Source: Adlercreutzia sp. ZJ141 (GTDB lineage: Bacteria; Actinomycetota; Coriobacteriia; Coriobacteriales; Eggerthellaceae). Taken from it: a stretch of 64,000 bases of DNA. Position numbers and translations under genes: made by a program. Numbering within the stretch: the stretch's first letter is position 1; each line of letters starts with the position of its first letter. Where the stretch lies: contig NZ_JAAKEB010000001.1 of assembly GCF_011038965.1 (NCBI RefSeq), forward strand, positions 186,001 through 250,000. The letters are read 5' to 3'. Under the pieces are notes generated by a model. That model was not told the origin of the DNA. It ran no database searches and was given only the letters and a program-made list of their open reading frames with translations. Of the stretch, positions 63,228 to 64,000 are shown piece after piece.

Positions 63228-64000
63228 TTATTCACCTTCCATTTCGTACAGCAGCGTATCGGTGATGGTAACCCGCCGCACGTCGCCGACGTTTCCTTCG
63301 CTCACATACACCACACCGTCGACCTCGGGTGCTTGGCACATGGCACGCCCGAACAGTTGGCCATCCTCTTCAATACCTTCGATCAGCACGTCAAAGGTAC
63401 GCCCAATGCGTGCAGCAATAATCTGGGAGCACACACTGTCGGCAATGTCGCGCACACGTTGGGCACGATCGCGCTTCTCATCTTCATCAATTTGGTCAGC
63501 CAGCGCCGCCGCACGCGTTCCTTCTTCGCGCGAGTACGGGAATACACCCACGTAATCGAAGTAGCCTTCCTCCACAAACGAGCACAAATCCTCGAACTGC
63601 TCATCGGTTTCACCGGGAAATCCGGCAATGAGTGTGGTCCGCAGCACCACATCGGGAAGCATGCAGCGAATCCTATCAACCAACTGCACGAACTCGTGTC
63701 TGTTACCGTGGCGATTCATCGCCTGCAGCAAGTTTTCATCAACGTGTTGCAAGGGAATATCAAGGTAGTTACAGATGTTATCGTGCTTTGCGAATACATG
63801 GAGCAGCTCGTCGGTTATTCCTTCGGGTTGCAGGTACATCACCCGAAACCACATGTGGGCGAACTCATCAGCGAGGCGATCCATCAAACTTGCGAGCGTA
63901 TCGTCGGAACCTAAGTCGGAGCCCCATCGCCCAGTATCCTGCGCGATAAGCACAATCTCTCGTGCGCCGGCAGCTATGCTACGCGACACCTCTTGGCGGA
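63228..64000 (-). CDS. rimO: Ribosomal protein S12 methylthiotransferase, 3' part (partial)
   Basis: The C-terminal ~257 residues of a radical SAM methylthiotransferase are seen; the reading frame runs off the window edge. Conserved parts are EIVLIAQDTGRWGSDL, YLDIPLQHVDENLLQAMNR, TTLIAGFPGETDEQFEDL and a TRAM-like end (about the last 65 residues). LIAQDT and the order with pgsA favour RimO over MiaB, which has its own gene at 49133. RimO modifies Asp of protein S12. The N-terminal cluster domain and radical SAM cysteines lie outside the window. Confidence 0.92.
   Translation of the reverse strand, partial: RQEVSRSIAAGAREIVLIAQDTGRWGSDLGSDDTLASLMDRLADEFAHMWFRVMYLQPEGITDELLHVFAKHDNICNYLDIPLQHVDENLLQAMNRHGNRHEFVQLVDRIRCMLPDVVLRTTLIAGFPGETDEQFEDLCSFVEEGYFDYVGVFPYSREEGTRAAALADQIDEDEKRDRAQRVRDIADSVCSQIIAARIGRTFDVLIEGIEEDGQLFGRAMCQAPEVDGVVYVSEGNVGDVRRVTITDTLLYEMEGE

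Noticed and set aside
1-64000. CRISPR arrays, prophage or integrative elements
   Set aside because: No regularly spaced direct repeats, integrase, transposase or phage structural genes were seen on either strand. The only mobile-type sequences are the MITE-like repeats.

Overview
The window is a gene-dense bacterial chromosome segment of mid-to-high GC (roughly mid-50s % by eye) with no rRNA, prophage, CRISPR array or transposase gene. The organism is inferred to be a strictly anaerobic actinobacterium of the class Coriobacteriia, probably Eggerthellaceae. The reasons are the rimP-nusA-rnpM-infB order with an acidic, Cys/His-tipped NusA, a canonical Ech-type [NiFe] hydrogenase next to indolepyruvate:ferredoxin oxidoreductase, a T-box leader, SpoVS in a genome segment without sporulation genes, and overall protein character. 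No database search was possible, so the taxonomy is an inference.

Layout. 1-4.2 kb: two ABC-2 permeases of the lantibiotic-immunity type followed by a two-component system. 4.2-8.3 kb: two tRNAs (probable Ile-CAU and Asn), prfA-prmC, purine nucleoside phosphorylase and a gamma-carbonic-anhydrase-like protein. 8.4-17.9 kb: a T-box-controlled branched-chain amino acid block ilvD-ilvB-ilvN-ilvC, then crcB, serA and leuA. 17.9-27.5 kb: murB and the long translation/RNA operon rimP-nusA-rnpM-infB-(hairpins)-rbfA-nrnA-truB-ribF. 27.7-33.1 kb: echABCDEF. 33.3-38.2 kb: envelope genes (CDP-alcohol phosphatidyltransferase, VanW protein, D,D-carboxypeptidase, FHA protein). 38.3-41.7 kb: iorA-iorB and gluQ. 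41.7-44.5 kb (minus strand): menA, a small membrane protein, dut, nrdR. 44.6-45.7 kb: an SOS hub with lexA and a divergent tail-anchored small protein. 45.7-56 kb (minus strand): hflX, dapF, miaA, miaB, spoVS, a GHKL ATPase, rny, recX, recA and a small basic protein. 56.2-58.2 kb: TetR, XRE/zinc-ribbon regulator, nth. 58.3-64 kb: diacylglycerol kinase-like gene, panB-panC-panD, a pgsA-cinA gene fusion and the 3' part of rimO.

How the genes may work together. IorAB oxidises aryl-pyruvates from amino acid fermentation and reduces ferredoxin. Ech can reoxidise that ferredoxin with H2 evolution and ion pumping, so the two blocks together suggest an H2-producing amino acid fermenter. The IlvBN/IlvC/IlvD route makes 2-ketoisovalerate, which feeds LeuA and also PanB. 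No panE is present in this window, and IlvC could in principle reduce ketopantoate. LexA boxes lie in front of lexA, its divergent neighbour and recA.

The items most worth a second look are the tail-anchored protein sharing the lexA operator, the in-frame PgsA-CinA fusion, the GHKL ATPase between rny and spoVS, a small family of MITE-like repeats (one copy and two relics), the three-hairpin array between infB and rbfA, low-complexity insertions or tails in PrmC, IlvB and EchD, and the T-box with an unclear specifier.
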